Positions 27,247-35,664 of a stretch of DNA of 64,000 nucleotides are shown in pieces; positions within the stretch are counted from its first letter, which is position 1, and every line of letters starts with the position of its first letter. A program made the position numbers and the translations under genes. Source of the stretch: Chitinivorax tropicus (GTDB taxonomy: Bacteria; Pseudomonadota; Gammaproteobacteria; Burkholderiales; SCOH01); contig NZ_JACHHY010000017.1 of the NCBI RefSeq assembly GCF_014202905.1, forward strand, positions 1 to 64,000. Reading direction: 5' to 3'. The notes under the pieces were generated by a model. It saw only the letters and a program-made list of their open reading frames with translations, did no database searches and was not told the origin of the DNA.

Positions 27247-28200
27247 ATGGCCTTCACTCAAGATGTCAGTCGCAATTTCGAAACCGCCAAGGTATTAGCC
27301 ATTCTGGTCGTTGCCAGCGGGCATTTCTTCCCTGCCTCTGCCTATTGGGTGATTGTCTCGGTGGCCTTGTGTATGTTCGGTTTTGCATCCGGCTATTTCA
27401 CCGCGCAACACTATGGCCCATCACCAACGGTCTGGCCGTTCATCCGCAATAAGCTGACCCGCCTCGGGCCTGACTTATTGGCTATCAATCTACTGTTGTT
27501 GGTAGTGTTCATTGCAAAAGGTGAAGACCACATACTGAGCTGGCAGTCGCTGATTGGCATGCTGGGATTGACCGGCTTTCTGAACTGGCTCCACCTGCCC
27601 AACCCCAGCCCATTCGGTGGCGGTTTGTGGTACTTCACCCTGCTACTGGTGTTCTATGTGTGCTACCCAGCGCTTGCCAAATTACTCCGCCCCGGTGCCA
27701 TGGGCGCCATATTGACGGCAGCCCTGCTGGCAGGGGCCTTTTTCCTGACGCATTACGTGCCATACGGGCACATGCTGTGGCTGACAGCCTTCGCATTCTG
27801 TTTTGGGGTCGCCTATGTCAATCAAAGCTGGCAAGCCAATATCCGCAACACGCTCAGTTTCATTGCAGTGGCCATGGCGGTGGGTGGTATCGCCAAATTT
27901 GGACTATCACTACCGATCAATTCCTTGATGGTGATCACGGTCTTATCCATCATGGCATTGCAAGGCTTGTTGTCATTGAGACTCCCGGCTTGGTGCCACG
28001 CGCCATTGAAGCCATTTGGCCCGTGCGTGCTGGAAATCTACTTCCTCCACACCCACTTGTTCGTTCACCCCACCGGCTGGGCTCCAATCGACTTTATGAT
28101 CTCACTGCTGGTGATTCTGGGCGCATCCTATGCCACCAAACAAATGGCGCTGATCTTTCAGCGCCAATGGTTTCCTGCCAAGGCACAGCGGGCCGCCTAG
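27247..28200 (+). CDS. Acyltransferase-3-like membrane protein
   Basis: 317 residues, about ten hydrophobic segments. The N-terminus SRNFETAKVLAILVVASGHFFP matches the start of membrane acyltransferase-3 proteins, where the His in the first helix is conserved; FLHTHLFVHPTGWAP near the C-terminus is the matching final block. Such proteins O-acetylate surface glycans or lipids. Start placed at 27247 by the family N-terminus; a GTG/ATG further upstream (27151) would add unrelated residues. No glycan gene neighbours, so the substrate is open. Confidence 0.78.
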   Translation: MAFTQDVSRNFETAKVLAILVVASGHFFPASAYWVIVSVALCMFGFASGYFTAQHYGPSPTVWPFIRNKLTRLGPDLLAINLLLLVVFIAKGEDHILSWQSLIGMLGLTGFLNWLHLPNPSPFGGGLWYFTLLLVFYVCYPALAKLLRPGAMGAILTAALLAGAFFLTHYVPYGHMLWLTAFAFCFGVAYVNQSWQANIRNTLSFIAVAMAVGGIAKFGLSLPINSLMVITVLSIMALQGLLSLRLPAWCHAPLKPFGPCVLEIYFLHTHLFVHPTGWAPIDFMISLLVILGASYATKQMALIFQRQWFPAKAQRAA

Positions 28201-28205
28201 GCGGC

Positions 28206-28691
28206 CTAGGTGCCGGTCAATTGCTTACGCAGATCGCTCAACAGCCCAGCGGAGGCATCTTCGATCAGATCGAGCACATGCTCGAAACCACCGCCACTGC
28301 CGTAGTAAGGGTCTGGCACCTCGCGCTCTTCGAAGTTGCGAGCATACGCCAGAAACAGTTTGACCTTGTGCTGCAATCCCTCTGGGCAGATACGCAGCAG
28401 GTGCCGTAAATTCTGTTCGTCCATGGCCAACACCAGATCGAAGCGCTCGAAATCGGCAGTCTTGACCTGCCGCGCGCGTAGTCGGCTCAAATCATAACCC
28501 CGGCGCCCTGCTGCGGCACATGAGCGCGGGTCGGGGGCTTCGCCGGCGTGGTAGCCATGCGTGCCAGCTGAATCGATCTGAATGCGGCGAGCCAATCCGC
28601 CGGTTTCCACAAAATAACGGAAAACACCTTCTGCCGTCGGTGAACGGCAAATATTCCCCATACAAACAAACAAGACTGAAATACCACTCAT
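28206..28691 (-). CDS. Low-molecular-weight protein-tyrosine phosphatase
   Basis: 161 residues. The signature VLFVCMGNICRSPTAEG contains the CX5R phosphatase loop, and the general-acid region is VPDPYYGSGGGFEHVLDLIEDA (DPYY). It hydrolyses phosphotyrosine; in bacteria often paired with tyrosine kinases of exopolysaccharide systems, none of which is seen here. ATG 28691 gives the family N-terminus; the frame stays open to 29258 but that extension lies antisense to rraA and is not coding. Ends six bases from the convergent acyltransferase stop. Confidence 0.92.
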   Translation of the reverse strand: MSGISVLFVCMGNICRSPTAEGVFRYFVETGGLARRIQIDSAGTHGYHAGEAPDPRSCAAAGRRGYDLSRLRARQVKTADFERFDLVLAMDEQNLRHLLRICPEGLQHKVKLFLAYARNFEEREVPDPYYGSGGGFEHVLDLIEDASAGLLSDLRKQLTGT

Positions 28692-28916
28692 TGCATTTGA
28701 CAACCCAATTGAAACAGCACTGAACTTACCACCGTCATAGCGAGGAATCAAACACTTGGCAAGTACCATCATGGCGCGTCCACCTGCCGCCCTGTGCCAG
28801 CTCGATGTAAGGGGTGTTCGATCTGATTGATTTCGCTGTTGCAATGCAGCATCCTTATCATGCAAACCATTCACCTCTGCGCCACACACATCGATAGCTA
28901 ACCCCAGGAGACCGAC

Positions 28917-29393
28917 ATGACCTTTCAAACCGCTGACTTGACCGATGAACACGCCAATCTTCAGGTAGCCACACCAATGTTCCAGCGCTATGGCAAAGCA
29001 GCCCGATTCCAAGGCGAGATCGTCACTGTGAAAGTGTTCGAGGACAACGTCCTCGTCAAAGACACGCTCAGCGAGCCCGGCCAGGGCAAGGTATTGGTAG
29101 TCGATGGTGGCGGCTCGCTCCGCTGTGCCTTGGTGGGGGATCAGATCGCCGCCATGGCAGTCAAGAATGGATGGGCAGGCATCATCGTCTACGGTTGCAT
29201 TCGTGATTCTGCTGTGATCAATGATCTGGAAATCGGCGTGCGGGCGCTCAATACCCATCCGCTCAAGAGCGTCAAGCAGGGTGCAGGCTATCGGCAGATC
29301 GCAGTCGCCTTTGCCGCAGTCACCTTCCGGCCAGGTGAATTCGTCTACGTGGACGAGGACGGCATAGTCCTTTCGGCTACTGCCCTGCTGTAA
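28917..29393 (+). CDS. rraA: RraA family protein (RNase E inhibitor-like)
   Basis: 158 residues, the size of E. coli RraA. Contains [22 protein letters not shown], then [44 protein letters not shown] and [27 protein letters not shown]. RraA binds RNase E and damps RNA turnover; close relatives act as 4-hydroxy-4-methyl-2-oxoglutarate aldolases, so an enzymatic role cannot be excluded. Good ribosome site AGGAGA before the ATG. Divergent from the phosphatase gene. Confidence 0.88.
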   Translation: MTFQTADLTDEHANLQVATPMFQRYGKAARFQGEIVTVKVFEDNVLVKDTLSEPGQGKVLVVDGGGSLRCALVGDQIAAMAVKNGWAGIIVYGCIRDSAVINDLEIGVRALNTHPLKSVKQGAGYRQIAVAFAAVTFRPGEFVYVDEDGIVLSATALL

Positions 29394-29477
29394 GAAATCG
29401 GCCTAGAATACGACTGAACATTCGCACGTATAGCCTTGTGGCAGGCGCGTGGGATTTCAGTTTTGAAAGGGCATGCG

Positions 29478-30458
29478 ATGGCAGCGTTGACAGATCGATT
29501 CGGCAGGCAAATTGATTATTTACGCCTGTCTGTGACCGACCGCTGTGATCTACGCTGCAGCTATTGCATGCCTGCGGGATTCAAAGGATTCGAAACACCA
29601 TCGCATTGGCTGACCTTTGACGAGATCGAGCGCTTGATTGGCGTATTTGCCCGCCTGGGCGTCAGCCGTGTCCGGCTGACCGGTGGCGAGCCGCTGCTGC
29701 GGAAAGATCTACCGATCTTGGCAGGGCGGTTGGCTGCACTGCCGGGGCTGGACGATCTGTCGCTGTCCACCAATGCCACCCAATTGGCGCACCATGCCCA
29801 GGCGCTGAAGCAAGCTGGGATTCGCCGCCTCAATGTCAGCCTGGATTCGCTCAACCCCTGTAAGTTTGGCCAGATTGCAGGTCGGCCCAGTTTCGATAAA
29901 GTGATGGCAGGCCTGATGGCGGCCAAGGCGGAAGGCTTTGCACCGATCAAGGTCAATATGGTGGCGATGAAGGGTGTCAATGATGATGAAATCGACACCA
30001 TGGTCGAATTCTGTCACGCCCATGGCTTTGTCCTGCGCTTGATCGAGGCGATGCCAATGGGTGACACCGGGCGCCATACCCAGTATCTTGACCTGCAACC
30101 GGTCGCCAATCGCTTGAAGCAACGATTCCAGCTACAAGAAGTCGCCGTCCCGCTAGGCGCGGGCCCGGCACGCTACCTTGCCAGTGCGGATGGTTCGTTC
30201 AACATCGGGTTCATCACCCCGATCTCTCAGCACTTCTGCGCCACCTGTAACCGGGTCCGGCTGTCTGTCGATGGCACCTTGTACATGTGCCTTGGGCAGG
30301 ATGAGAAAATGGAGTTTCGCCCCATGCTGCGCCAGGGCGCAAGTGATGCCGACCTGGAGGCCGCCATCCGCGCTGCCATCGAGCTGAAGCCCGAGCGGCA
30401 CGAGTTCAAGGAAAAGCCAGAGAAAGTGCTGCGGTTCATGTCCATGACCGGGGGCTAG
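29478..30458 (+). CDS. moaA: GTP 3',8-cyclase (molybdenum cofactor synthesis)
   Basis: 326 residues. Radical SAM motif CDLRCSYC near the N-terminus, the C-terminal second Fe-S cluster ligands in HFCATCNRVRLSVDG/LYMCLG, and the essential double glycine at the very end (MTGG). It converts GTP to 3',8-cyclo-dihydro-GTP, the first step of molybdopterin synthesis. Start at 29478 (AAAGGG seven bases upstream); the frame extends to 29436 without support. No other moa gene is adjacent. Confidence 0.95.
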   Translation: MAALTDRFGRQIDYLRLSVTDRCDLRCSYCMPAGFKGFETPSHWLTFDEIERLIGVFARLGVSRVRLTGGEPLLRKDLPILAGRLAALPGLDDLSLSTNATQLAHHAQALKQAGIRRLNVSLDSLNPCKFGQIAGRPSFDKVMAGLMAAKAEGFAPIKVNMVAMKGVNDDEIDTMVEFCHAHGFVLRLIEAMPMGDTGRHTQYLDLQPVANRLKQRFQLQEVAVPLGAGPARYLASADGSFNIGFITPISQHFCATCNRVRLSVDGTLYMCLGQDEKMEFRPMLRQGASDADLEAAIRAAIELKPERHEFKEKPEKVLRFMSMTGG

Positions 30459-30517
30459 GCGCTGATGACTGGCGTTGGCGTTGACCGCGAAACATATTGA
30501 CAACGTCGAGGCCCACC

Positions 30518-31045
30518 TTGCTGTCTTACCAATCCGCCATCCCTGTCTTACAACACTACCTGAACAACATGCTGGAGCTGATCCAGCAAGCGGAAAACGC
30601 CATCGCTACGGGCCTCCATACCGAGCAGGCTCTGCTCAGTGCGCGGCTTTCACCGGATATGTTTGGGTTGGCGGATCAGCTCTGTATCGCTTGTGGCTTT
30701 TGCCTCAGGGCTTGCTACCCACTTGCGGGTCTGGATATCCCCGAGATACCACCGAGCCCCCTGCATCTGCAAGGGCTCAGACAACGTGTGGCGGCTACTC
30801 AGGCATTGCTGGCCGCCCTGCCTGACTCCCTCGCCACACCGCCCACCCAGGTAGTCACCCAAGCAGGGCTGGCAGAGCACACGCTGCCGTCAGCGGTTTA
30901 CCTCGCGCACTATGCCCTGCCCAACTTCTTCTTTCACCTGTCGATGGCCTATGCCATTCTGCGCCAAGCTGGCATCCCGGTCAGTAAAGGGCACTTTGAC
31001 GGCTTTCATCATTACCCTACCGGCTTTCAGTTCCATGATCAGTAG
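30518..31045 (+). CDS. DUF1993 family protein
   Basis: About 175 residues from TTG 30518, chosen because GAGG sits six bases upstream and because family members begin close to this point; TTG 30497 is the alternative. The blocks LSARLSPDMFGLADQLCIACGF and YALPNFFFHLSMAYAILRQAGIPVSKGHFDG are typical of DUF1993, a helical family related to the DinB/YfiT-like four-helix bundles. The function is unknown. 59 bases downstream of moaA and followed by a hairpin. Confidence 0.78.
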   Translation: MLSYQSAIPVLQHYLNNMLELIQQAENAIATGLHTEQALLSARLSPDMFGLADQLCIACGFCLRACYPLAGLDIPEIPPSPLHLQGLRQRVAATQALLAALPDSLATPPTQVVTQAGLAEHTLPSAVYLAHYALPNFFFHLSMAYAILRQAGIPVSKGHFDGFHHYPTGFQFHDQ

Positions 31046-31072
31046 CTCATTGTGACCCACGACCATTGATAA

Positions 31073-31100
31073 GGGCGGCATCCAAACGCGCATCCCGCCC
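31073..31100 (+). terminator. Hairpin after the DUF1993 gene
   Basis: GGGCGG / CCGCCC arms, extended by AT/AT across a C-C mismatch, 28 bases after the stop. No T-run. Confidence 0.4.
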
Positions 31101-31202
31101 CCGACTCAACCAGCCTGCAACTACGTTTTCACAAGTACAGCCAGGCAAGATTGCCTATAGTCAAGCCATGAAGACCTTGTTCATCTGCCTTGACCGGATG
31201 CT

Positions 31203-31979
31203 GTGCTCTTCCACCCCTGGATGGGGCGGATGATGCTGATCATTCTGCACTGGCTACGTATGCTGATCGGCTGGCTGGACTTGGCCATGTTCACCTTGTT
31301 CATGATCTTGATTGCACTGCTGCCTCGCACCCTGGTGAGCCGTATCTATCCGCTATTGTTCCACGCGTGGTGCCGTACCTTTGTACGGGCACTGAATGTG
31401 GACTTGCGTTTACATCAAAAGAACATCAAGCCCCTGCCCCGCCAATATATCCTGATTGCCAATCATCCCTCGGCCTTTGAAGACGTCGGCATTCCGGCAT
31501 TGTTCCCAGTGGTCTCGCTGGCCAAGGCAGAGGTCGCGAATTGGTGGATTGTCGGACGGATCGCGGTGGCCGCCGGCACTTTGTTTGTACAGCGTGAATC
31601 AGCAGAATCACGACAGGCTGCATTGCAGTCGCTGATCGATGGCCTGAAGGCGGGCAAGAATATCTGTCTGTATCCCGAAAGTGGCTGTAAAGGACGCCGT
31701 CTGTTCAAGCTGTTCCGCTATGGGGCATTTGAAGCCAGCTTGCGCTCTGGGGTGCCGATTCTGCCGGTATTCATCCACTATGAGGCTCAGGAGGATTTCG
31801 AATGGCAGGAACCTTGGACGTTGCTCGACAAGTTACGCCATTTCATGACCACGCAGAACAACCGTGCCAACTATTACGTATTCGATGCCATCCACCCTGC
31901 CGATTTTGCCGACAAGCAGCAGTTCAGCGACCACGTCTATAAACAATATCAGACATGGCAACAGAAATACCTGGAATGA
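31203..31979 (+). CDS. PlsC-like lysophospholipid acyltransferase
   Basis: 258 residues (start uncertain: GTG 31203, with ATGs at 31221-31233). A hydrophobic N-terminal anchor (~residues 8-40) is followed by NHPSAFEDV, where the family HX4D motif reads HX4E with an Asp one place later, and YPESGCKGRRLFKLFRYGAF in place of FPEGTRS...GAF. It should acylate a lysophospholipid or related acceptor at the inner membrane. The unusual motif means the acceptor or even activity is uncertain. Convergent with the Gln/Tyr-rich gene; shared terminator downstream. Confidence 0.78.
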   Translation: MLFHPWMGRMMLIILHWLRMLIGWLDLAMFTLFMILIALLPRTLVSRIYPLLFHAWCRTFVRALNVDLRLHQKNIKPLPRQYILIANHPSAFEDVGIPALFPVVSLAKAEVANWWIVGRIAVAAGTLFVQRESAESRQAALQSLIDGLKAGKNICLYPESGCKGRRLFKLFRYGAFEASLRSGVPILPVFIHYEAQEDFEWQEPWTLLDKLRHFMTTQNNRANYYVFDAIHPADFADKQQFSDHVYKQYQTWQQKYLE

Positions 31980-32009
31980 TCCAGGCTGAATCAATTAGGG
32001 CCATCAATG

Positions 32010-32036
32010 AAAAAGCGCACCATAACGGTGCGCTTT
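32010..32036. terminator. Bidirectional intrinsic terminator
   Basis: AAAGCGCACC / GGTGCGCTTT, perfect 10-base arms with loop ATAAC. Five Ts follow on the minus strand and CTTT closes the plus side. Serves the acyltransferase and the convergent Gln/Tyr-rich gene. Confidence 0.78.
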
Positions 32037-32055
32037 GTGGTCGATCCCTGATCGC

Positions 32056-32439
32056 TCAATGCAGCCACTTGTCGTAGTCTTCCTTGCGGCGGCCAAACCC
32101 ATGGCGCTGTTCATAGCCGCTCAAGAACAGATTCATCAGGAACATTTCACGATATTCCTCATCAGGCTGCGCACGTCGGTCATTCATGCGGCGATCATAA
32201 TACTGCTGTTGCTGCATTTGCTGCTGCTGTTGTTCGTAGTAATAGCGTTGCTGCTGCTCGGCATAATTGCCATCTGCCTGCTGATCATAAGCAGCGCCTT
32301 GCGGATAGGAAGACGACTGCGGCTCCCTTTGCGCATCATAGGCATCGCCATAACGTTCTTCGGCGCCTTGCTCGGCTTCATAGGGATATTTCTGTTGCGA
32401 GTAGTAATGCTCACCAGGCTGCTGAGGGTAAGTCTTCAT
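32056..32439 (-). CDS. Gln/Tyr-rich low-complexity protein of unknown function
   Basis: 127 residues from ATG 32439, which has a strong AGGAGG nine bases upstream, a good sign that this is a real gene. The sequence is dominated by Gln, Tyr, Glu, Ala and Pro, with runs such as EQQQQQMQQQQYYDRRMNDRR, and lacks any hydrophobic core or signal peptide. Only the last ~30 residues (YREMFLMNLFLSGYEQRHGFGRRKEDYDKWLH) look foldable. The composition resembles prion-like, phase-separating domains. I do not recognise a family. A palindrome lies ~190 bases upstream and an intrinsic terminator downstream. Confidence 0.7.
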   Translation of the reverse strand: MKTYPQQPGEHYYSQQKYPYEAEQGAEERYGDAYDAQREPQSSSYPQGAAYDQQADGNYAEQQQRYYYEQQQQQMQQQQYYDRRMNDRRAQPDEEYREMFLMNLFLSGYEQRHGFGRRKEDYDKWLH

Positions 32440-32748
32440 CTTGAGTATCCTCCTCGTACTGGAATTCGCACCGGCATCAAGTTGGCTGCCCCGATGCGCA
32501 TCGCGAAAGACAGGTGACCAGCGGTGAATGCGTCTGATCACACGTTGCAAGGCAGCGTGCTGCACCGCATTCACATGAATTGGTCTGGAATTTGCACAGC
32601 ACAGAATACGACGACATCGAAATCTCAGGTACGACCTGATATGCCACGCCAGATATATCGACCACCCGACATGGAAACCACCGCATCAACACCGTACAGA
32701 TTGCCTACGTTTTGAGCATAGGTTACCGGCCATGGTTCCACAACCACA
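32440..32748. other. 309-base gap upstream of the Gln/Tyr-rich gene
   Basis: No supported ORF. It holds the palindrome TCAGGT-ACG-ACCTGA at 32625-32639, a possible operator. The gene's promoter should lie here; I see no clear -35/-10 pair. Confidence 0.4.
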
Positions 32749-35430
32749 TTACAAAAATTTGATAGCCAGCTTCAGCGTGTTGTCCTCTCGATGCGGCTGA
32801 ATCTCAAAACCCAGCTTTTCCATCAGCTTGAGCATATTGCCATTCGCGGCAAAAATCTCACCGACCATCAGTTTGAAGCCCTTGTCCCGTGCGGCATCAA
32901 ACAGTTGCTCCATCAACAAGGTGCCGACCCCCTTGCCTTGCCAGTCGTCCGCTACCACCAGCGCAAACTCGCAGCTTTCGCCATCCGGGTTGGCGGAAAA
33001 ACGGGACACCCCGATCTGGCGCTCTGCGCCATCGCGGTCGATCAAGGCGATCAGGGCAATTTCACGCGCGTAATCCAGCTGGGTCAGGCGAACCAGCAGG
33101 CTGTCCGGCAGTTGCTTCATCGTGTTCATGAAGCGGTTGTAGCGAGATTCCTCCGATAGCGCACGCACAAACACCTGCTGCATTTCCGCATCCTCGGGTC
33201 GCATGGCACGGATATGGACGGGCGTGCCGTCTTTGGCGGTCGCGTCTTTGCTGAGATGCGTTGGATACGGGTGGATCGCCATGTGCCCATACTGGCCGCC
33301 CTGGGTGGTAAAGGGCGCAAGGACGATGCGGGCGTCCAGTGCAATGGCGCCATTTTCGTCCGCAATCAGGGGGTTGATGTCCATCTCGCGGATGGCGGGT
33401 AGCTCGCACACCATTTCCGACACGCGCAACAAAACCGCTTTGACCGCATCGAGCGGCACAGGCGGGTAATTACGGAATTCCCCCAACAGCTTGCTGACCC
33501 GGGTTGATTTGATCATCTTGGCAGCCAGAAAATCATTCAACGGTGGCAACGCCACCATCCGATCACTGACAATTTCCACCGTGATCCCGCCCGATCCAAA
33601 TGCAATCAATGGGCCAAACACCGCATCATGGGTCACACCCACCATCAGCTCGCGCCCAAACCGTGATTTGACCATCGGTTGAATGCTCACCCCTTGAATG
33701 CTGGCATCTGGTCTGCGCAACCGTGTGCCTTCCATGATCTGTTGAAAGGCATCACGCACCGCATCGGCATTCTTGAGGCCCAACACCACACCGCCAACAT
33801 CTGTTTTATAAGTGATGTCGATTGAATTGATCTTCATCGCCACCGGATAGCCGATACGCTCAGCCACGGCCACAGCAGCATCCTGGCTGGTTGCCGGCTT
33901 GCAGGCTGCAATTGGCACATGGAAGTAGGACAACAGCTGCAGCGCCTCGTGGCCTTGCAGCACGCGCCGCCCCGCAGACAAAGCCGATTCTATCAGCGCC
34001 TTGGCTTCCGCGATCCTCGGCGGGGCCTCGCGATGGGCAAGCGGCCCTGGCACCTGCATCAACAGCTTCTGGTTACGTTGGTAGACAGCCAGCGCAAAAA
34101 ACACCTCCACAGCGTTTTCAGGGGTGCGATAGTGCGCCAGACGGTTATCGACAAACACTTGGCGAGCCGCATGCACCTTGGCCTCGCCCATCCACACCAT
34201 CAGCAGCGGCTTGCTGAACTCCTTACGCAATTTCACCATCAGCTGCGCCGTTGCGACGGCATCAGTGTGGATCTGCGGCGTAAAAATCACCATCACCGCA
34301 TCCACACCAGGATCTTTCAGACACGCCCGCGTCGCCACCTCAAAACGCTCAGGTGGCGCATCACCAATGATGTCCACCGGGTTCGAGCCCGACCAGGCAG
34401 GCGGCAAGGCCTGATCCAGCGTTGTAATAGTCTCAGCAGAGAGCTTGGCGACCCGCACCTGCAGGTCAGCCATCCGGTCTGCAGCCATCACACCCGGCCC
34501 GGCCCCATTGGTCACCACCGCCAGTCGCGGCCCAGCCACCCGGTAATTCGAGGTAAGTACCCGTGCCGCCGCGAACAGATCCGCCACGGAACGCACCCGC
34601 ACCGCACCCGCACGACGGATGCAGGCCTCAAATGCGTCATCACTACCCACCATGGCGCCACTATGCGTGTAGGGGCTCTGCAACACCATCCCGTTGCGCC
34701 CGGCCTTGATCGCGATGACTGGCTTACTGCGTGCGGCGGCCCGCATGGCGCTCATGAAAATACGCGCATCACGGATACCTTCGATATAAAGCAGAATGGC
34801 CTGCGTCTGATGATCATTGACCAGAAAATCCAGCGTCTCGCCAAAATCGACATCCACCGTCGCACCCAGTGAGACCACGCTCGACAGGCCGACGCCATTG
34901 CTTTCCGCCCAGTCGAGAATCGCCGTGGACAACGCCGTGGACTGCGACACCAACGCCAGGTTGCCAGGTTTGATCTGCCCTGAATAATCCGAAGCATTCA
35001 ACCCCAGCTCAGGCCGCATGATGCCAAACAGATTGGGGCCAAGCAGCCTCAACCCATGGATACGGGCGTGCTGTCGCGCATCGTTGAGGCCCTTGACATG
35101 CAACGGATCTGTCAGATTCAAGCCCTGGGACAATATCACCGCAGCCTTGACACCTTTTTTCGCACAATCAGCAACCACCTCCGGTAATGCCGCAGCGGGC
35201 GTTGCGATCACAGCCAGATCGACATCTGTCTTGATCTCACCGACACGGTGGAAAACCGGCAACCCATGCACCGTCTTATGCCGCTTGTTGACCGCATACA
35301 GATCACCCTTGAACCGTGCCGACAACAGATTGCGCAACACCACATCACCCAAGGAGCCGGGCCGCTCGCTGGCGCCGATCACAGCAACCGACCTGGGGGC
35401 AAACAGTGAACTCAGATAGTGCGGGCCCAT
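32749..35430 (-). CDS. Pat-like bifunctional acyl-CoA ligase (ADP-forming)/GNAT acetyltransferase
   Basis: 893 residues: CoA-binding domain (~1-130, FAPRSVAVIGASERPGSLGDVVLRNL), ligase-CoA domains (~150-460), ATP-grasp (~480-700, with GYPVAMKINSIDITYKTDVGGVVLGL) and a C-terminal GNAT domain (~730-893, VADDWQGKGVGTLLMEQLFDAARDKG). The layout is that of PatZ/YfiQ, which acetylates lysines such as that of acetyl-CoA synthetase. In classical Pat enzymes the ligase part is inactive; here the position of the phospho-histidine region reads YTHSGAMVGSDDAFEA and keeps a His, so the ligase may still work. Stands alone, divergent from cysS. Confidence 0.85.
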   Translation of the reverse strand: MGPHYLSSLFAPRSVAVIGASERPGSLGDVVLRNLLSARFKGDLYAVNKRHKTVHGLPVFHRVGEIKTDVDLAVIATPAAALPEVVADCAKKGVKAAVILSQGLNLTDPLHVKGLNDARQHARIHGLRLLGPNLFGIMRPELGLNASDYSGQIKPGNLALVSQSTALSTAILDWAESNGVGLSSVVSLGATVDVDFGETLDFLVNDHQTQAILLYIEGIRDARIFMSAMRAAARSKPVIAIKAGRNGMVLQSPYTHSGAMVGSDDAFEACIRRAGAVRVRSVADLFAAARVLTSNYRVAGPRLAVVTNGAGPGVMAADRMADLQVRVAKLSAETITTLDQALPPAWSGSNPVDIIGDAPPERFEVATRACLKDPGVDAVMVIFTPQIHTDAVATAQLMVKLRKEFSKPLLMVWMGEAKVHAARQVFVDNRLAHYRTPENAVEVFFALAVYQRNQKLLMQVPGPLAHREAPPRIAEAKALIESALSAGRRVLQGHEALQLLSYFHVPIAACKPATSQDAAVAVAERIGYPVAMKINSIDITYKTDVGGVVLGLKNADAVRDAFQQIMEGTRLRRPDASIQGVSIQPMVKSRFGRELMVGVTHDAVFGPLIAFGSGGITVEIVSDRMVALPPLNDFLAAKMIKSTRVSKLLGEFRNYPPVPLDAVKAVLLRVSEMVCELPAIREMDINPLIADENGAIALDARIVLAPFTTQGGQYGHMAIHPYPTHLSKDATAKDGTPVHIRAMRPEDAEMQQVFVRALSEESRYNRFMNTMKQLPDSLLVRLTQLDYAREIALIALIDRDGAERQIGVSRFSANPDGESCEFALVVADDWQGKGVGTLLMEQLFDAARDKGFKLMVGEIFAANGNMLKLMEKLGFEIQPHREDNTLKLAIKFL

Positions 35431-35589
35431 ACAAGGCTCCTGGTTGAATAGATGGTTCAGGATCGTACCAGAAACACTTTACTTCATATTTATCTGGATC
35501 AAGTAAGCCCGTGCTTACAGAAATTGCTGACGCACGTTACTGGCCATCCAGCAAATGCAATGGGCAAAGGCTGCGTTCACGCGAACTTT

Positions 35590-35598
35590 TGATAGAAT
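35590..35598 (+). promoter_or_regulatory. Extended -10 promoter candidate for cysS
   Basis: TGA followed by TAGAAT at 35593-35598 forms an extended -10 element, ~67 bases before the cysS ATG. No good -35. The rest of 35431-35664 shows no gene. Confidence 0.4.
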
Positions 35599-35664
35599 CA
35601 TCGGTTCCGGTTTATCCATGCCCTGATTGCATGCCGGAAAACCCATTGCTCATTAAGGAACACC

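Noticed and set aside
28692-29258. N-terminal extension of the tyrosine phosphatase frame
   Set aside because: The extension is antisense to rraA; the family N-terminus begins at 28691.
33919-34872. 317-codon plus-strand ORF
   Set aside because: Antisense shadow of the Pat-like gene; His/Arg/Gln-rich composition typical of such shadows.
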